Source: Natronoflexus pectinivorans (GTDB taxonomy: Bacteria > Bacteroidota > Bacteroidia > Bacteroidales > Marinilabiliaceae). Taken from it: a DNA stretch of 64,000 bases. Made by a program: the position numbers and the translations under genes. Positions within the stretch are counted from its first letter, which is position 1; each line of letters starts with the position of its first letter. The notes beneath the pieces are model-generated. The model searched no databases. It was not told where the DNA came from and worked only from the letters and a program-made list of their open reading frames with translations. Below are positions 17,645 to 27,243 of this stretch, one piece after another. The stretch spans positions 1 to 64,000 of the forward strand of contig NZ_SLWK01000003.1 in NCBI RefSeq assembly GCF_004345615.1, given 5' to 3'.

Positions 17645-20470
17645 CTAAGCCTTGCCAATTTTGATATAAGGTGCAAGATATTGTCCAGTATAAGAGTTTT
17701 TCATTTCTGCAATCTTTTCAGGATTACCTTCATAAACCAGATTTCCTCCATTTTTTCCACCTTCAGGTCCCAAGTCAATAATGTGATCGGCTGATTTTAT
17801 TACTTCCATATTATGTTCAACTACAACAATGGAATGCTCCTTTTCTATTAAGGCATTAAATGCCTTAATAAGTTTGTTGATGTCGTGAAAATGGAGTCCG
17901 GTTGTAGGTTCGTCAAAAATAAAGAGAGTGGGTTCTGTCTTTTCCATCCCAAGAAATGAAGCCAGCTTAATCCTCTGACTTTCTCCTCCGCTCAGAGTAC
18001 TGGACGATTGCCCCAGTTTTACATAATTAAGTCCTACGTCTGCCAATGATTGCAGCTTGTTTACTATTCGTCGGTCGGTAGCGCTGTGTTGTTTTGAGAA
18101 GAATTCGATGGCCTCTTCAATGGTCATCTCCAAAATGTCGTGAACATTCTTTCCGTGATAGTGAATATCTAATACTTCTTGTCTGAATCTTTTCCCATTA
18201 CAACTTTCGCATTTAAGAACCAGGTCGGCCATAAATTGCATCTCGACTTTTATGGAACCTTCTCCCTGACACTCTTCGCAACGGCCGCCATCCACATTAA
18301 ATGAGAAATGAGATGGTTTCATATTTTCTAGTTTGGCCTGTTTTTGATCGGCCATTATTTTCCTGATGTCATCCCATGCTTTCAGATATGTCGCCGGGTT
18401 CGATCTGGATGATTTTCCGATGGGGTTTTGATCAATGAACTCAACGTCATGAATAGATTGCAAATCACCTCTTAACAAGTCAAATGAACCTGTTTTGTCT
18501 GCCGTTCCCCCTTTTATCTTTTTTAATGAAGGGTAGAGTATTTTCTTTACGAGAGTTGATTTGCCGGAACCACTAACTCCGGTAACCACGGTAAAGATAT
18601 TCAGAGGAAACTTAACCGTGATATTATTTAAATTATTTTCCCTTGCTCCAACAACTTCAATAAATTTGCTCCACTGCCGACGTACTGTAGGTATCTCAAT
18701 TTTTCTTGTGCCGGTAAGATATTGAGTGGTCAAACTCTCTTTGGTGGACTCAAGTTGTTCGAAAGGCCCCTGAAAAACCACTTCTCCGCCATGCTGTCCA
18801 GCTCCCGGTCCAATGTCTATGATTTCGTCACACGCTCTGATGATGTCCTCATCGTGTTCAACAACAATAACAGTATTTCCAAGCTTCTGGAGATTCTTCA
18901 GAACATTAATCAACAGATGGGTATCTCTTGAATGCAGGCCAATGCTTGGTTCATCAAGTATGTACAGTGAGCCCACAAGACTGCTTCCAAGAGATGTGGC
19001 TAGATTAATTCGTTGGCTTTCTCCACCACTTAAAGTGGAGGAGAGTCGATTCAATGTCAGGTATCCAAGACCCACCTGGTTTAAAAACTGAAGTCTTGAG
19101 GTTATCTCCAGCAGTATTCGTCGAGACACTGCCCGGTCGTGATCATTAAGTTTTATCTGGTTGAAGAAATCAGACAGCTCAGACACCGGCATCATGACCA
19201 GGTCGGAAATGCTACGATCATCAACTTTAACCCAGCTTGCTTCCTTTCTCAGACGAGTTCCTCTACATTCCGGACAAACTGTTTTGCCCCGGTATCTGGC
19301 CAGCATAACCCGGTTCTGGATTTTGTATAGTTTTTCTTCCAGGTGATGGAAGAATTCATCCAACCCGTTGAAGAACCTGTTGCCAGTCCAAAGCAGACGC
19401 CTTTCTTCCTGTGAAAGTTCAAAATATGGTTTATGAACAGGAAAATCAAACTTATGCGCGTTTCGTAACAAAAGTTGCTTCCATTCTCCCATTTTTTCTC
19501 CTCTCCAACAGGCTATTGCGTCCTCATAAATGGAAAGATTCTTATTTGGAATTACCAGATCTTCATCTATCCCAATGATGCTTCCAAAACCTTCACACTT
19601 TTTACATGCGCCCAACGGATTGTTGAATGCAAACATGTGTTCAGATGGCTCTTCAAAGGTAATTCCATCTGCCTCAAACTTATTGGAGAAGACAGAGGTT
19701 TCCTGAGAGTTTTCTGCATAAATGCGAATGATGCACTCACCATTTCCTTCATAGAATGCAGTTTGAACAGAATCTGCAATTCTTGATGTATTGTCTTCAT
19801 TGGAACTGTCAGCCATTACCCTGTCAACCAGTAGATTTATGGCATTGCAATCAGGTATTATTTCAGTTTGACTGTTCAGCATTTCCTGAATGGAAACAAA
19901 GTTTCCATTGTATTCTATCCGGCTGAAGCCTTGTTTTAATAATAGATCTAATTGGGTTTCACAGGAACGATCTCCGTTTAGGAATACAGGAGCTAAAATG
20001 GCAACTTTTGTTCCGGCAGCATGATTATTGATGTAATTAACCACATCAGATACATGATGGCGTTTTACCTCTATCCCGCTTACAGGAGAGAATGTACGCC
20101 CCACTCGGGCGTATAAAAGTTTTAGATAGTCATATATTTCAGTGGAAGTACCTACCGTGGATCGTGGATTTCTGGTATTTACTTTTTGCTCAATGGCTAT
20201 GGCAGGTGGAATGCCTTTTATGATATCAGCTTCAGGCTTATCTATTCTCCCAAGAAACTGTCGGGCATAAGCACTTAAACTCTCAACATAACGACGCTGT
20301 CCTTCGGCATATAAAGTATCAAAAGCTAAAGAACTTTTTCCTGAACCGCTCACCCCGGTAATTACAATGAATCTATTACGAGGAATATCCAGTGAAATGT
20401 TCTTTAGGTTGTGAACTCTGGCTCCTTTAATTATTATATGGTTCTGTGCTTTTACTTTTGTAATATCCAT
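17645..20470 (-). CDS. uvrA: Excinuclease ABC subunit A
   Basis: A 941-residue UvrA, the damage-recognition ATPase of nucleotide excision repair. The start at 20470 ([20 protein letters not shown]) was chosen because it matches the family N-terminus and lies just after a TAAATTTG -7 element; an open frame extends 27 codons further. The first ABC half has [20 protein letters not shown] near 39 and [12 protein letters not shown] near 500; the second has [14 protein letters not shown] near 635 and [16 protein letters not shown] near 835. The zinc-finger pairs [24 protein letters not shown] and CESCNG are present. The gene is on its own. Confidence 0.97.
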   Translation of the reverse strand: MDITKVKAQNHIIIKGARVHNLKNISLDIPRNRFIVITGVSGSGKSSLAFDTLYAEGQRRYVESLSAYARQFLGRIDKPEADIIKGIPPAIAIEQKVNTRNPRSTVGTSTEIYDYLKLLYARVGRTFSPVSGIEVKRHHVSDVVNYINNHAAGTKVAILAPVFLNGDRSCETQLDLLLKQGFSRIEYNGNFVSIQEMLNSQTEIIPDCNAINLLVDRVMADSSNEDNTSRIADSVQTAFYEGNGECIIRIYAENSQETSVFSNKFEADGITFEEPSEHMFAFNNPLGACKKCEGFGSIIGIDEDLVIPNKNLSIYEDAIACWRGEKMGEWKQLLLRNAHKFDFPVHKPYFELSQEERRLLWTGNRFFNGLDEFFHHLEEKLYKIQNRVMLARYRGKTVCPECRGTRLRKEASWVKVDDRSISDLVMMPVSELSDFFNQIKLNDHDRAVSRRILLEITSRLQFLNQVGLGYLTLNRLSSTLSGGESQRINLATSLGSSLVGSLYILDEPSIGLHSRDTHLLINVLKNLQKLGNTVIVVEHDEDIIRACDEIIDIGPGAGQHGGEVVFQGPFEQLESTKESLTTQYLTGTRKIEIPTVRRQWSKFIEVVGARENNLNNITVKFPLNIFTVVTGVSGSGKSTLVKKILYPSLKKIKGGTADKTGSFDLLRGDLQSIHDVEFIDQNPIGKSSRSNPATYLKAWDDIRKIMADQKQAKLENMKPSHFSFNVDGGRCEECQGEGSIKVEMQFMADLVLKCESCNGKRFRQEVLDIHYHGKNVHDILEMTIEEAIEFFSKQHSATDRRIVNKLQSLADVGLNYVKLGQSSSTLSGGESQRIKLASFLGMEKTEPTLFIFDEPTTGLHFHDINKLIKAFNALIEKEHSIVVVEHNMEVIKSADHIIDLGPEGGKNGGNLVYEGNPEKIAEMKNSYTGQYLAPYIKIGKA

Positions 20471-20488
20471 TTCAAATATGTGAGAATG

Positions 20489-20496
20489 CAAATTTA
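20489..20496 (-). promoter_or_regulatory. -7 element TAAATTTG of uvrA
   Basis: On the minus strand TAAATTTG ends 19 bases before the ATG at 20470, which leaves a very short leader and supports that start over upstream ones. The remaining gap to 20979 is AT-rich, and I see nothing else in it. Confidence 0.5.
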
Positions 20497-20979
20497 CCAA
20501 AAATGTGTACGATAATTCATATAAACTACTTGATTTATTTTCTACCATCAATTTGTATATACTATATAGCTTATAATAGGTTTTTACCGTACACTAATCG
20601 GCATATTGAGCAATAAAACCTTTCAAAATGGGAGAATGTTGCTACAAATTTATACTGAAATAAATCATTTGTTAGGGTTTATTTTTTCTCTTACTCAAAA
20701 TTATTTACTATAGAAACATCAATATCGCCCTAATAGTTGAAACCATTAAGGGGATTATCAGGTATAAAAAGTAGCTGTGTACGTTTGTTAGAAACATTTT
20801 TATAAAACCTTTGTTTACTGATGTATAGTTTGTAAAACTGGATTAAATAGAATTCAAATATTAAAAAATGTAAATATTGTTTGGATTTGTTGACATTTTT
20901 TTATTTATTCGTATTCTCAAATTCTTTAAAACCGTTTGCCTATAGAGGAACCTTTACAAGTTAAGTTAAATATTTGGTT

Positions 20980-21573
20980 ATGACAGATTTACTAAAACTG
21001 TCGGACGAAGAGCTTGTAGAAGGATTCGTTTCCGGTAAACAGAAATGTTTTGATACTCTCATTGAGCGTCACAAACAAAAGGTATTTTCCTATATATTCT
21101 TAATGGTTCGCAATCAGGAATTGGCGGAGGACATTTTTCAGGATGCCTTTCTCAAAGTACATCGTACATTGATGAAAGGAAAATATTCTGAATCAGGACG
21201 TTTTGCCTCTTGGGTTATGCGTATTTCGCACAATCTGATTATCGATCATTTTCGTAGGCAAAAGCACTTTCCTATGGTCTATAACGAAGATCACTCAAGA
21301 GATATTTTTAATCATACGAAGTTCTCCGAAAGTACAATCGAAGACCGCTTGGTGCAGGAAGAGGTGTTGAAAGATGTGGCTGAACTGGTGGAGTTATTGC
21401 CAGATAATCAAAAAGAGGTTGTGAAAATGCGTCACTACATGGGGCTGAGCTTCAAAGAGATATCAGAGGAAACCAATGTAAGCATTAATACTGCATTGGG
21501 ACGCATGAGATATGCACTGATCAACCTCAGAAAAATGATGGAAGAGAGAAAAATCTCTCTCTCTTATACTTAA
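20980..21573 (+). CDS. ECF-type RNA polymerase sigma factor
   Basis: A 197-residue sigma-70 family factor with region 2 (CFDTLIERHKQKVFSYIFLM and AEDIFQDAFLKVHRTL near 50-70) and region 4 (LVELLPDNQKEVVKMRHYMG and FKEISEETNVSINTALGRMR near 140-180), and no regions 1 or 3, which is the ECF layout. It directs RNA polymerase to a specific promoter set. I placed the start at the ATG at 20980 rather than a TTG two codons earlier. No anti-sigma factor gene (FecR or zinc-finger type) follows, which is unusual for this class. A small ORF lies downstream. Confidence 0.92.
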   Translation: MTDLLKLSDEELVEGFVSGKQKCFDTLIERHKQKVFSYIFLMVRNQELAEDIFQDAFLKVHRTLMKGKYSESGRFASWVMRISHNLIIDHFRRQKHFPMVYNEDHSRDIFNHTKFSESTIEDRLVQEEVLKDVAELVELLPDNQKEVVKMRHYMGLSFKEISEETNVSINTALGRMRYALINLRKMMEERKISLSYT

Positions 21574-21901
21574 GGAGGTACACGGATTATATTTTCGACA
21601 GATTCGGCGCTTTGGGAATAGTCAGCTTCTTATTTTTTGCTGATTTACACAAACCTCGATGTAATTTTAATGTAATTGATTATAAATGATTTGTGAAATA
21701 TAATATAGCCTACAGGTATATTATGTATTATGAATAATTGGTAATAATTTGATGATTTTGCGTATATAATGCATCGCAACAAGGAAATTATTCGTCAATG
21801 AGATTGATTTGTCGACTCAAAGCATATTTTTCTTGTTTATAAAATACTATAATTCATGCAATGTCGTTTTAGTTAATATGACACTCGTAGATTCACATTG
21901 C

Positions 21902-22090
21902 ATGAAAAAGTCCACTGAAATTAACCACCTTGAGTATCTGAATAAAAAAGGACAGATATTACGTAAACTAATTATGCAGATTTCTGATGAAGATTTGTTA
22001 AGAAAACTGCCTGCTCCCGGGAAGCATATTATTAAACAACTAAAGATTAAAACTTCTACAATATCAGCATTACTTTCATCTCGGAATTAA
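21902..22090 (+). CDS. Possible small protein after the sigma factor
   Basis: A 62-codon frame starting MKKSTEINHLEYLNKKGQIL, rich in Lys/Leu and predicted helical, ending SALLSSRN. The frame is open a further 31 codons upstream, but that part looks like translated noncoding DNA. It ends eight bases from the convergent glycosyltransferase. It has no recognised family. It could be a small regulator of the ECF factor, or a chance frame. The gap 21574-21901 shows no other feature. Confidence 0.4.
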   Translation: MKKSTEINHLEYLNKKGQILRKLIMQISDEDLLRKLPAPGKHIIKQLKIKTSTISALLSSRN

Positions 22091-22097
22091 ATCAAAT

Positions 22098-23093
22098 CTA
22101 CTTGTAAAAGTTAGACCTGAATGCGTGAAACTCTTTTTTCCCAAGAATTTTTCTAACAATTAAGCCCTCGATAAAACCAAGTCCATATCCAAATGTTTGC
22201 GTGTAAGCTGCAGCAATAGCCCAAACGGATGTTCTAATTTCTCCCGTTTCTTTCATGGCATGTGACATTACAGTAATTGGAACCACCAGGAATAATAGAA
22301 GATACCAGGGAGAACCAAATATGGCCAATAGAATGATGAACAGATGCCCTCCAACAAATAAGGAAGGGATGGTATGTACCGGTTTAAGTGTTCCTTTATG
22401 TCTGATTTCAAGATTGATTCTGGCAATTCCTGAATTATAAACTTGCTTGAAGAAAGATCTGAAATTGTTTCTTCTTTTGTGGAATACAAAAGCTTCCTTA
22501 ATTAAACGTGTGGAATATCCTTTCTTTAATAAGCGCATACTAAAATCAAGATCTTCACCAAAACGCATATCCGAAAACCCACCCATTGCTTTAAAAACGG
22601 ATTGTCTTACTCCCAGATTATAGCTTCGCGGATAGAATATGTCAAGTTTTTCCTTCGCACCTCTGATACCTCCTGTCGTTAAAACACTGCTCATAGCGTA
22701 ACCAATGGCTTTTTGAATGGTGTTGAAATTGGGGTGGGGTTTGTCAGGCCCCCCAAAACAGTCAAAATCCTCGCTGTCTACAGATTCGTTCACAATTTCA
22801 AGATAATTTTCAGGCAATAGACAATCTGAATCCACAAAAATCAACCATCTTCCTTTTGCTGCTGTAGCACCGGTATTTCGGGCTGGTCCGGGGCCTTGAT
22901 TCTCCTGTTGAAGGTAAGTTATTTGAAGTTCATTTGTATATTTATCAATAACCAGGTTACAAGGCTGTTGAGATCCGTCTTCAACAATAACCACTTCGAA
23001 TTCCCGAAATGTTTGTTTTGAAAGGGTAAACAAAAGCTCTTCAAGCTCTTCTGATCGATTGTAAACCGGAATGATAAATGAAAATGATGGCAT
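22098..23093 (-). CDS. Family 2 glycosyltransferase
   Basis: A 331-residue GT-A fold glycosyltransferase. The N-terminal domain begins SFSFIIPVYNRSEELEELL and carries the acceptor loop NQGPGPARNTGA near 85 and the metal-binding DxD as IFVDSDCLLP near 103. GEDLDFSMRLLKKGY near 190 matches the GT2 catalytic-base region. The C-terminus has hydrophobic helices at about 245-275 and 285-310, so it is probably anchored in the inner membrane with a cytoplasmic active site. Sugar and acceptor are unknown, but surface glycan assembly is likely. It is isolated from other polysaccharide genes; a TATATTTG -7 element precedes it. Confidence 0.9.
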   Translation of the reverse strand: MPSFSFIIPVYNRSEELEELLFTLSKQTFREFEVVIVEDGSQQPCNLVIDKYTNELQITYLQQENQGPGPARNTGATAAKGRWLIFVDSDCLLPENYLEIVNESVDSEDFDCFGGPDKPHPNFNTIQKAIGYAMSSVLTTGGIRGAKEKLDIFYPRSYNLGVRQSVFKAMGGFSDMRFGEDLDFSMRLLKKGYSTRLIKEAFVFHKRRNNFRSFFKQVYNSGIARINLEIRHKGTLKPVHTIPSLFVGGHLFIILLAIFGSPWYLLLFLVVPITVMSHAMKETGEIRTSVWAIAAAYTQTFGYGLGFIEGLIVRKILGKKEFHAFRSNFYK

Positions 23094-23118
23094 ATACCGT
23101 ATTATAATTTATGACAGA

Positions 23119-23126
23119 CAAATATA
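23119..23126 (-). promoter_or_regulatory. -7 element TATATTTG of the glycosyltransferase
   Basis: TATATTTG on the minus strand, 25 bases upstream of the ATG at 23093. The rest of the gap 23127-23426 is AT-rich and should hold the promoter of the phosphofructokinase gene, but no clear pair of elements is visible. Confidence 0.4.
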
Positions 23127-23426
23127 CAAATTATTAAGGTTTTTCTATTTTGCATGTGTCATATCATACGCTATATAGTAAATATGGTTGTGCAAATCAT
23201 TGAAATATATGTAAATATAATTTTGTGATGTGTTGAATTAAGTCAATTATTCCGATCTTTTATATTCTTGGATTGCTATAAGAAACCTAATAACTCGTAA
23301 ATTGACTAAAAATTAAATGGTCATTTTTTCAAGTTTGGAAAAATATTCTCAAATTTGCGTTGATATTCATATGCGACTTACCTGCGTTGATAATTAATAA
23401 GCATCAAATAATTTAAAACACCTAAC

Positions 23427-25076
23427 ATGGTAAAAAGTCCACTACAGATTGCCAGGGAGAGCTATTTTCCCAAATTACCTGCCTCATTAAAGGGTGCAGT
23501 AAAAATAGTTGAAGGAAATAAAACTGAATCGGTTGCTGATCAGGCCGATATCAAAAAGATGTTTCCCAATACGTATGGAATGCCTGTCATTACATTTGAA
23601 CCCGGAAGTGAGTCCAAGGAATATCCTGCCGTAAAGGTTGGAGTTATTCTATCTGGAGGCCAAGCTCCGGGAGGTCATAACGTAATCAGTGGTCTTTTTG
23701 ATGGACTGCTTAACTGCAACAAAGAGAATAAACTATATGGATTTTTGGGAGGTCCAAGTGGGTTGACCGATAACCAGTTTATTGAATTAACAGCTGACGT
23801 TGTTGATCATTACAGAAATACCGGTGGTTTTGATATCATTGGATCCGGCCGTACAAAATTGGAAGAGGAAGCGCAGTTTGATAAAGTGATTGAAAACTGC
23901 AAGGCTCTTGGCATTAATGCTTTGGTTGTGATTGGAGGAGATGATTCCAATACCAATGCCTGTGTATTGGCTGAGTATTTTCTTCAAAAGAAGGCAGGTA
24001 TTCAGGTGATTGGAGTACCTAAAACCATTGACGGAGATTTGAAAAATGAAGTTGTTGAAACTTCATTTGGATTTGACACCGCTTGTAAAACTTACAGCGA
24101 ATTGATTGGTAACATACAGCGTGATGCCAATTCTGCAAAGAAGTATTATCATTTTATTCGCTTAATGGGACGTTCAGCTTCACACATTTGTCTTGAGTGT
24201 GCCCTTCAAACTCAACCTAATATTACCATTATTTCAGAGGAAGTTGAAGCAAAAGGAATGACCCTTGACGACATTGTTGACAATATTGCTGATATTGTTG
24301 TGAAGCGTGCAGAGAATGGTGACAATTTTGGAACCATCCTAATTCCTGAAGGAGTTGTGGAATTTGTGCCAGCCATGAAAAAATTAATTTCTGAGTTAAA
24401 TGACATTCTTGCCAAACACGAAACAGAAGTTAATGTTCTTGATTCCAATAAAGATCGCAGAGATTTTGTGGCAACTAAATTAACTGAAGAGTCAGCAACT
24501 GTATTTACACATTTACCAAATAGCTTTGCCAATCAGTTGATGCTCGACAGAGATCCTCATGGAAATGTTCAGGTTTCGGCCATTGAAACCGAGAAATTAT
24601 TGATTGACATGGTAAAAGCCAAACTGAAGAAATTGAAAAAGAGCGGAGATTTCTCCGGCAAGTTTGGTGGATTGGGACATTTCTTTGGTTATGAAGGTCG
24701 GTGCGCCACCCCGTCAAATTTTGATGCGGATTATTGCTACAGCCTTGGAATGACTGCTTCACTTCTTATTTCTGAAGGAAAAAGCGGTTATATGGCATCG
24801 GTTAAAAATCTTACCGCACCTGCTGATGAGTGGATTCCGGGTGGAGCTCCAATTACCATGATGATGAATATGGAAAAACGCCATGGAGCTATGAAACCTG
24901 TTATTCAGAAAGCATTGGTAGTTTTGGACGGTGCTCCCTTTAAGAAACTTGAAGAGAACCGTGAAGATTGGGCCATGGGAACAAAATACGTTTACCCCGG
25001 TCCAATTCAGTATTTTGGACCTAAAGAGGTTTGCGATACAACGACACATACGCTTCGTCTTGAGCAAGCTAGATAA
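23427..25076 (+). CDS. pfp: Diphosphate-fructose-6-phosphate 1-phosphotransferase
   Basis: A 549-residue PPi-dependent phosphofructokinase of the long type. It interconverts fructose 6-phosphate and fructose 1,6-bisphosphate with pyrophosphate, reversibly, so it serves glycolysis and gluconeogenesis. Motifs: [19 protein letters not shown] near 72, the donor-site GGDDSNTNA near 171 (GGDD rather than the ATP enzyme's GGDG marks PPi use), and [12 protein letters not shown] near 197. [20 protein letters not shown] near 430 is typical of the long family. A perfect terminator follows. Monocistronic. PPi specificity is inferred from the GGDD and PKTIDGD residues. Confidence 0.95.
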   Translation: MVKSPLQIARESYFPKLPASLKGAVKIVEGNKTESVADQADIKKMFPNTYGMPVITFEPGSESKEYPAVKVGVILSGGQAPGGHNVISGLFDGLLNCNKENKLYGFLGGPSGLTDNQFIELTADVVDHYRNTGGFDIIGSGRTKLEEEAQFDKVIENCKALGINALVVIGGDDSNTNACVLAEYFLQKKAGIQVIGVPKTIDGDLKNEVVETSFGFDTACKTYSELIGNIQRDANSAKKYYHFIRLMGRSASHICLECALQTQPNITIISEEVEAKGMTLDDIVDNIADIVVKRAENGDNFGTILIPEGVVEFVPAMKKLISELNDILAKHETEVNVLDSNKDRRDFVATKLTEESATVFTHLPNSFANQLMLDRDPHGNVQVSAIETEKLLIDMVKAKLKKLKKSGDFSGKFGGLGHFFGYEGRCATPSNFDADYCYSLGMTASLLISEGKSGYMASVKNLTAPADEWIPGGAPITMMMNMEKRHGAMKPVIQKALVVLDGAPFKKLEENREDWAMGTKYVYPGPIQYFGPKEVCDTTTHTLRLEQAR

Positions 25077-25100
25077 GAAATTTTCTGTTGAGAATCTTAC

Positions 25101-25138
25101 TTAAAAGAGAGCCGGGTTTATACCCGGCTCTCTTTTAA
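25101..25138 (+). terminator. Terminator after PPi-PFK
   Basis: A 17-base arm TTAAAAGAGAGCCGGGT pairs perfectly with its complement around TTAT, with a T-rich 3' end. Strong intrinsic terminator. Confidence 0.9.
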
Positions 25139-25247
25139 CTTACTAAATAGAAATTCAATAATCTTATCTGAAACAATTTTATGGAATAATAATGGTATTT
25201 TGACCTCTTATACGATTCGTTCACAGGGTTTAATAACTTTTTTTATT

Positions 25248-25255
25248 TATATTTG
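25248..25255 (+). promoter_or_regulatory. -7 element TATATTTG of the Rrf2 gene
   Basis: TATATTTG 35 bases upstream of the start at 25291. A -33 TTG is absent at the normal distance. Confidence 0.45.
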
Positions 25256-25290
25256 TCTCTTTAAATATTAAAACCAACCGGTTATATATT

Positions 25291-25689
25291 ATGGCAAACA
25301 TTATTGCGTTAACGGAAGCGGCCTCAATTGGACTCCACAGCATGGTAATGATTGCCCGTTCGGATGAGATGATGAACGTGGGCAACATTGCAAAACAAAT
25401 TGACAGTTCTCGACATCACGTTGCAAAGATTCTGCAACGTTTGGCTAAAGAGAACTTTATTTCGTCCAACCGAGGACCAACGGGAGGTTTTATTCTTAAG
25501 AAGAAACCGGAGGAGATTTCTTTGCTCAATATTTATGAAGCCATTGAAGGGCGTTTTGAAGTTCAGAGTTGTCCGGGCGATAAAGAGATTTGTCCTTTTG
25601 GCGAATGCCTCATGGGCGATCTTTCCCACAGGCTATCAACGGAAATTAAAGATTATCTTGCTTCAAAAACGTTGAAAGACTACCTATAG
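25291..25689 (+). CDS. Rrf2 family transcriptional regulator
   Basis: A 132-residue winged-helix regulator. The helix-turn-helix covers about 28-60 (VGNIAKQIDSSRHHVAKILQ), followed by the wing SSNRGPTGGFIL near 58. Three cysteines, C94, C101 and C106 in SCPGDKEICPFGECLMG, match the Fe-S-binding loop of the IscR/NsrR/RsrR group, so it probably senses iron-sulfur status, NO or redox. No Fe-S assembly genes are adjacent, so the targets are unknown. Its last six bases overlap the end of the convergent rsmE. Confidence 0.92.
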   Translation: MANIIALTEAASIGLHSMVMIARSDEMMNVGNIAKQIDSSRHHVAKILQRLAKENFISSNRGPTGGFILKKKPEEISLLNIYEAIEGRFEVQSCPGDKEICPFGECLMGDLSHRLSTEIKDYLASKTLKDYL

Positions 25690-26382
25690 CGAATTTTTTA
25701 ATGAGATGATATGAACAGCTGCCAGGGCAGCTGTTTCTGTTCTTAGCCGTTTTTCCCCCAACGAAGCCGGTGCAAATCCTTTTTTTTCTGCTTCAGCAAT
25801 CTCTTCAACTGAAAAATCGCCTTCAGGGCCAATTAGAATGAGTGTCTGCCTCTTCTTTTGGGATATGTCAAAAAGATGAGACTCCCTTCCATCCCTGCAA
25901 TGGGCAATAAATTTATCCCCATCCTGTTTTTGCCTTACGAAATCGGAAAATGGCACCAATGGTTCCAACACCGGCCGCCATGTGCTCAGCGACTGTTTCA
26001 TGGCTGCTGTAATAACTTTTTCAAGACGTTCCGGTTTTACCACTTTACGCTCCGAATTTTGACACAATAAGGGTGTGATTTTTTGGATTCCTATTTCGGT
26101 CGCTTTTTCCAGAAACCATTCAAAACGGTCGTTGTTTTTGGTGGGAGCAATGGCGATGTGACATCCACCGGGTGGGAGAGGAGTCTGTTCTGTTTCAGAG
26201 ATTTCAACCCTGCAAAGCTTTGATGCTTCAGCAATAACACCCGTTATCAGGTTGCCTTTGCCATCCATGATGCGGATGGCATCGCCTTCTGTATGGCGCA
26301 AAACTTTAATACAATGTTTGGATTCTTCAGGGTTTAAATAACCGCCATTGGTTAATATTTCCGGTTCGTAAAACAGATGCAT
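25684..26382 (-). CDS. rsmE: 16S rRNA (uracil-1498-N3)-methyltransferase
   Basis: A 232-residue SPOUT-class methyltransferase that methylates U1498 in the 30S subunit using S-adenosylmethionine. An N-terminal PUA-like domain covers residues 1-70. The SPOUT signatures are clear: ATEIGIQKITPLLCQNSERK near 86, the SAM-loop LILIGPEGDFSVEEIAEAEK near 175, and SLGEKRLRTETAALAAVHII at the end. Length is normal (about 235-245). The start is the ATG at 26382, eleven bases after a TATTTTTG -7-like element on the same strand. Confidence 0.95.
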   Translation of the reverse strand: MHLFYEPEILTNGGYLNPEESKHCIKVLRHTEGDAIRIMDGKGNLITGVIAEASKLCRVEISETEQTPLPPGGCHIAIAPTKNNDRFEWFLEKATEIGIQKITPLLCQNSERKVVKPERLEKVITAAMKQSLSTWRPVLEPLVPFSDFVRQKQDGDKFIAHCRDGRESHLFDISQKKRQTLILIGPEGDFSVEEIAEAEKKGFAPASLGEKRLRTETAALAAVHIISLKNSL

Positions 26383-26392
26383 TTTTTTCTTT

Positions 26393-26400
26393 CAAAAATA
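26393..26400 (-). promoter_or_regulatory. -7-like element TATTTTTG of rsmE
   Basis: TATTTTTG on the minus strand just before the rsmE start, giving a nearly leaderless transcript. Confidence 0.35.
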
Positions 26401-26529
26401 GCATAATTTTTTACGTATTTAATTTTTACCAATGCAGTTGTTTTATTAAAAAAATTACGTTCATTTGATGATTATTATATTTCTGGTTTTGGGAGTTGTA
26501 TAGTATTGTAAATTAGAGCCATAAACCAT

Positions 26530-27237
26530 ATGGAAAGATTAAATTCCATAAAAATTCTACCCCAACCCGATGACACCACATGCGGACCTACCAGTTTGCA
26601 TGCCGTTTATCGTTTTTTTGGGTTAAAGGTGGAGCTCAATGAGGTCATAGAGACCGTAACCTCTTTTGAGGAGGGTGGAACTTTGGCTGTCATGTTGGGA
26701 ATTGATGCACTTAAACGTGGCTTTGATGCAACCATTTACACTTACAACCTGAAGGTATTTGATCCATCCTGGGCAGAAACTGATAGTGAGCAACTCTGTG
26801 AGTTGCTCGGTGAGCAACTTAAGTATAAAACCGGGAAAAAATTCTCGCAGGCCACTAAAGCGTATCAAAACTTTTTAAATCTTGGTGGTAAAATCAGTTT
26901 CGAAGATCTTAACAAAAAAATTCTAAAGCGATATTTTGAAAAAGATGTCCCCATTCTTACCGGATTGAGTGCCACATATCTATACAATACAAAAAGGGAA
27001 TACACCAATCGCAAAAACAGGTCTGTTTTCGACGACCTGAAAGGTGAGCCAATGGGACATTTTGTTGTTTTATGCGGAATAAGCGGTAATACCGTATATG
27101 TGGCCGATCCGTATAAAGAAAATCCTATTTCGGGAAAAAACTATTACGAGGTGGATACCAACCGTTTGTTAAACTCAGTTTTGTTGGGCATTGTGACCTA
27201 CGATGCCAATATGTTAGTGATTTTACCCAAAGATTAA
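26530..27237 (+). CDS. C39-like papain-fold protein, first gene of the amidoligase operon
   Basis: A 235-residue cysteine-peptidase-like protein of the C39 type. The catalytic set is visible: Gln in LPQPDD (Q12), Cys18 in DDTTCGPTS, His177 in EPMGHFVVLCG and Asp193 in VYVADPYK. Such folds cleave leader peptides or act as amidases or transpeptidases. There is no signal peptide and no ABC fusion, so it acts in the cytoplasm, unlike bacteriocin exporters. Six bases separate it from the ATP-grasp gene, and the following genes are equally close. In this operon it most likely cuts or transfers the product of the ligases; that is inference. The gap upstream (26401-26529) shows no clear -33/-7 pair. 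Confidence 0.85.
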   Translation: MERLNSIKILPQPDDTTCGPTSLHAVYRFFGLKVELNEVIETVTSFEEGGTLAVMLGIDALKRGFDATIYTYNLKVFDPSWAETDSEQLCELLGEQLKYKTGKKFSQATKAYQNFLNLGGKISFEDLNKKILKRYFEKDVPILTGLSATYLYNTKREYTNRKNRSVFDDLKGEPMGHFVVLCGISGNTVYVADPYKENPISGKNYYEVDTNRLLNSVLLGIVTYDANMLVILPKD

Positions 27238-27243
27238 TTATTA

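Noticed and set aside
20471-20551. 27-codon N-terminal extension of UvrA
   Set aside because: The extension overlaps the -7 element TAAATTTG and is not part of the UvrA family start.
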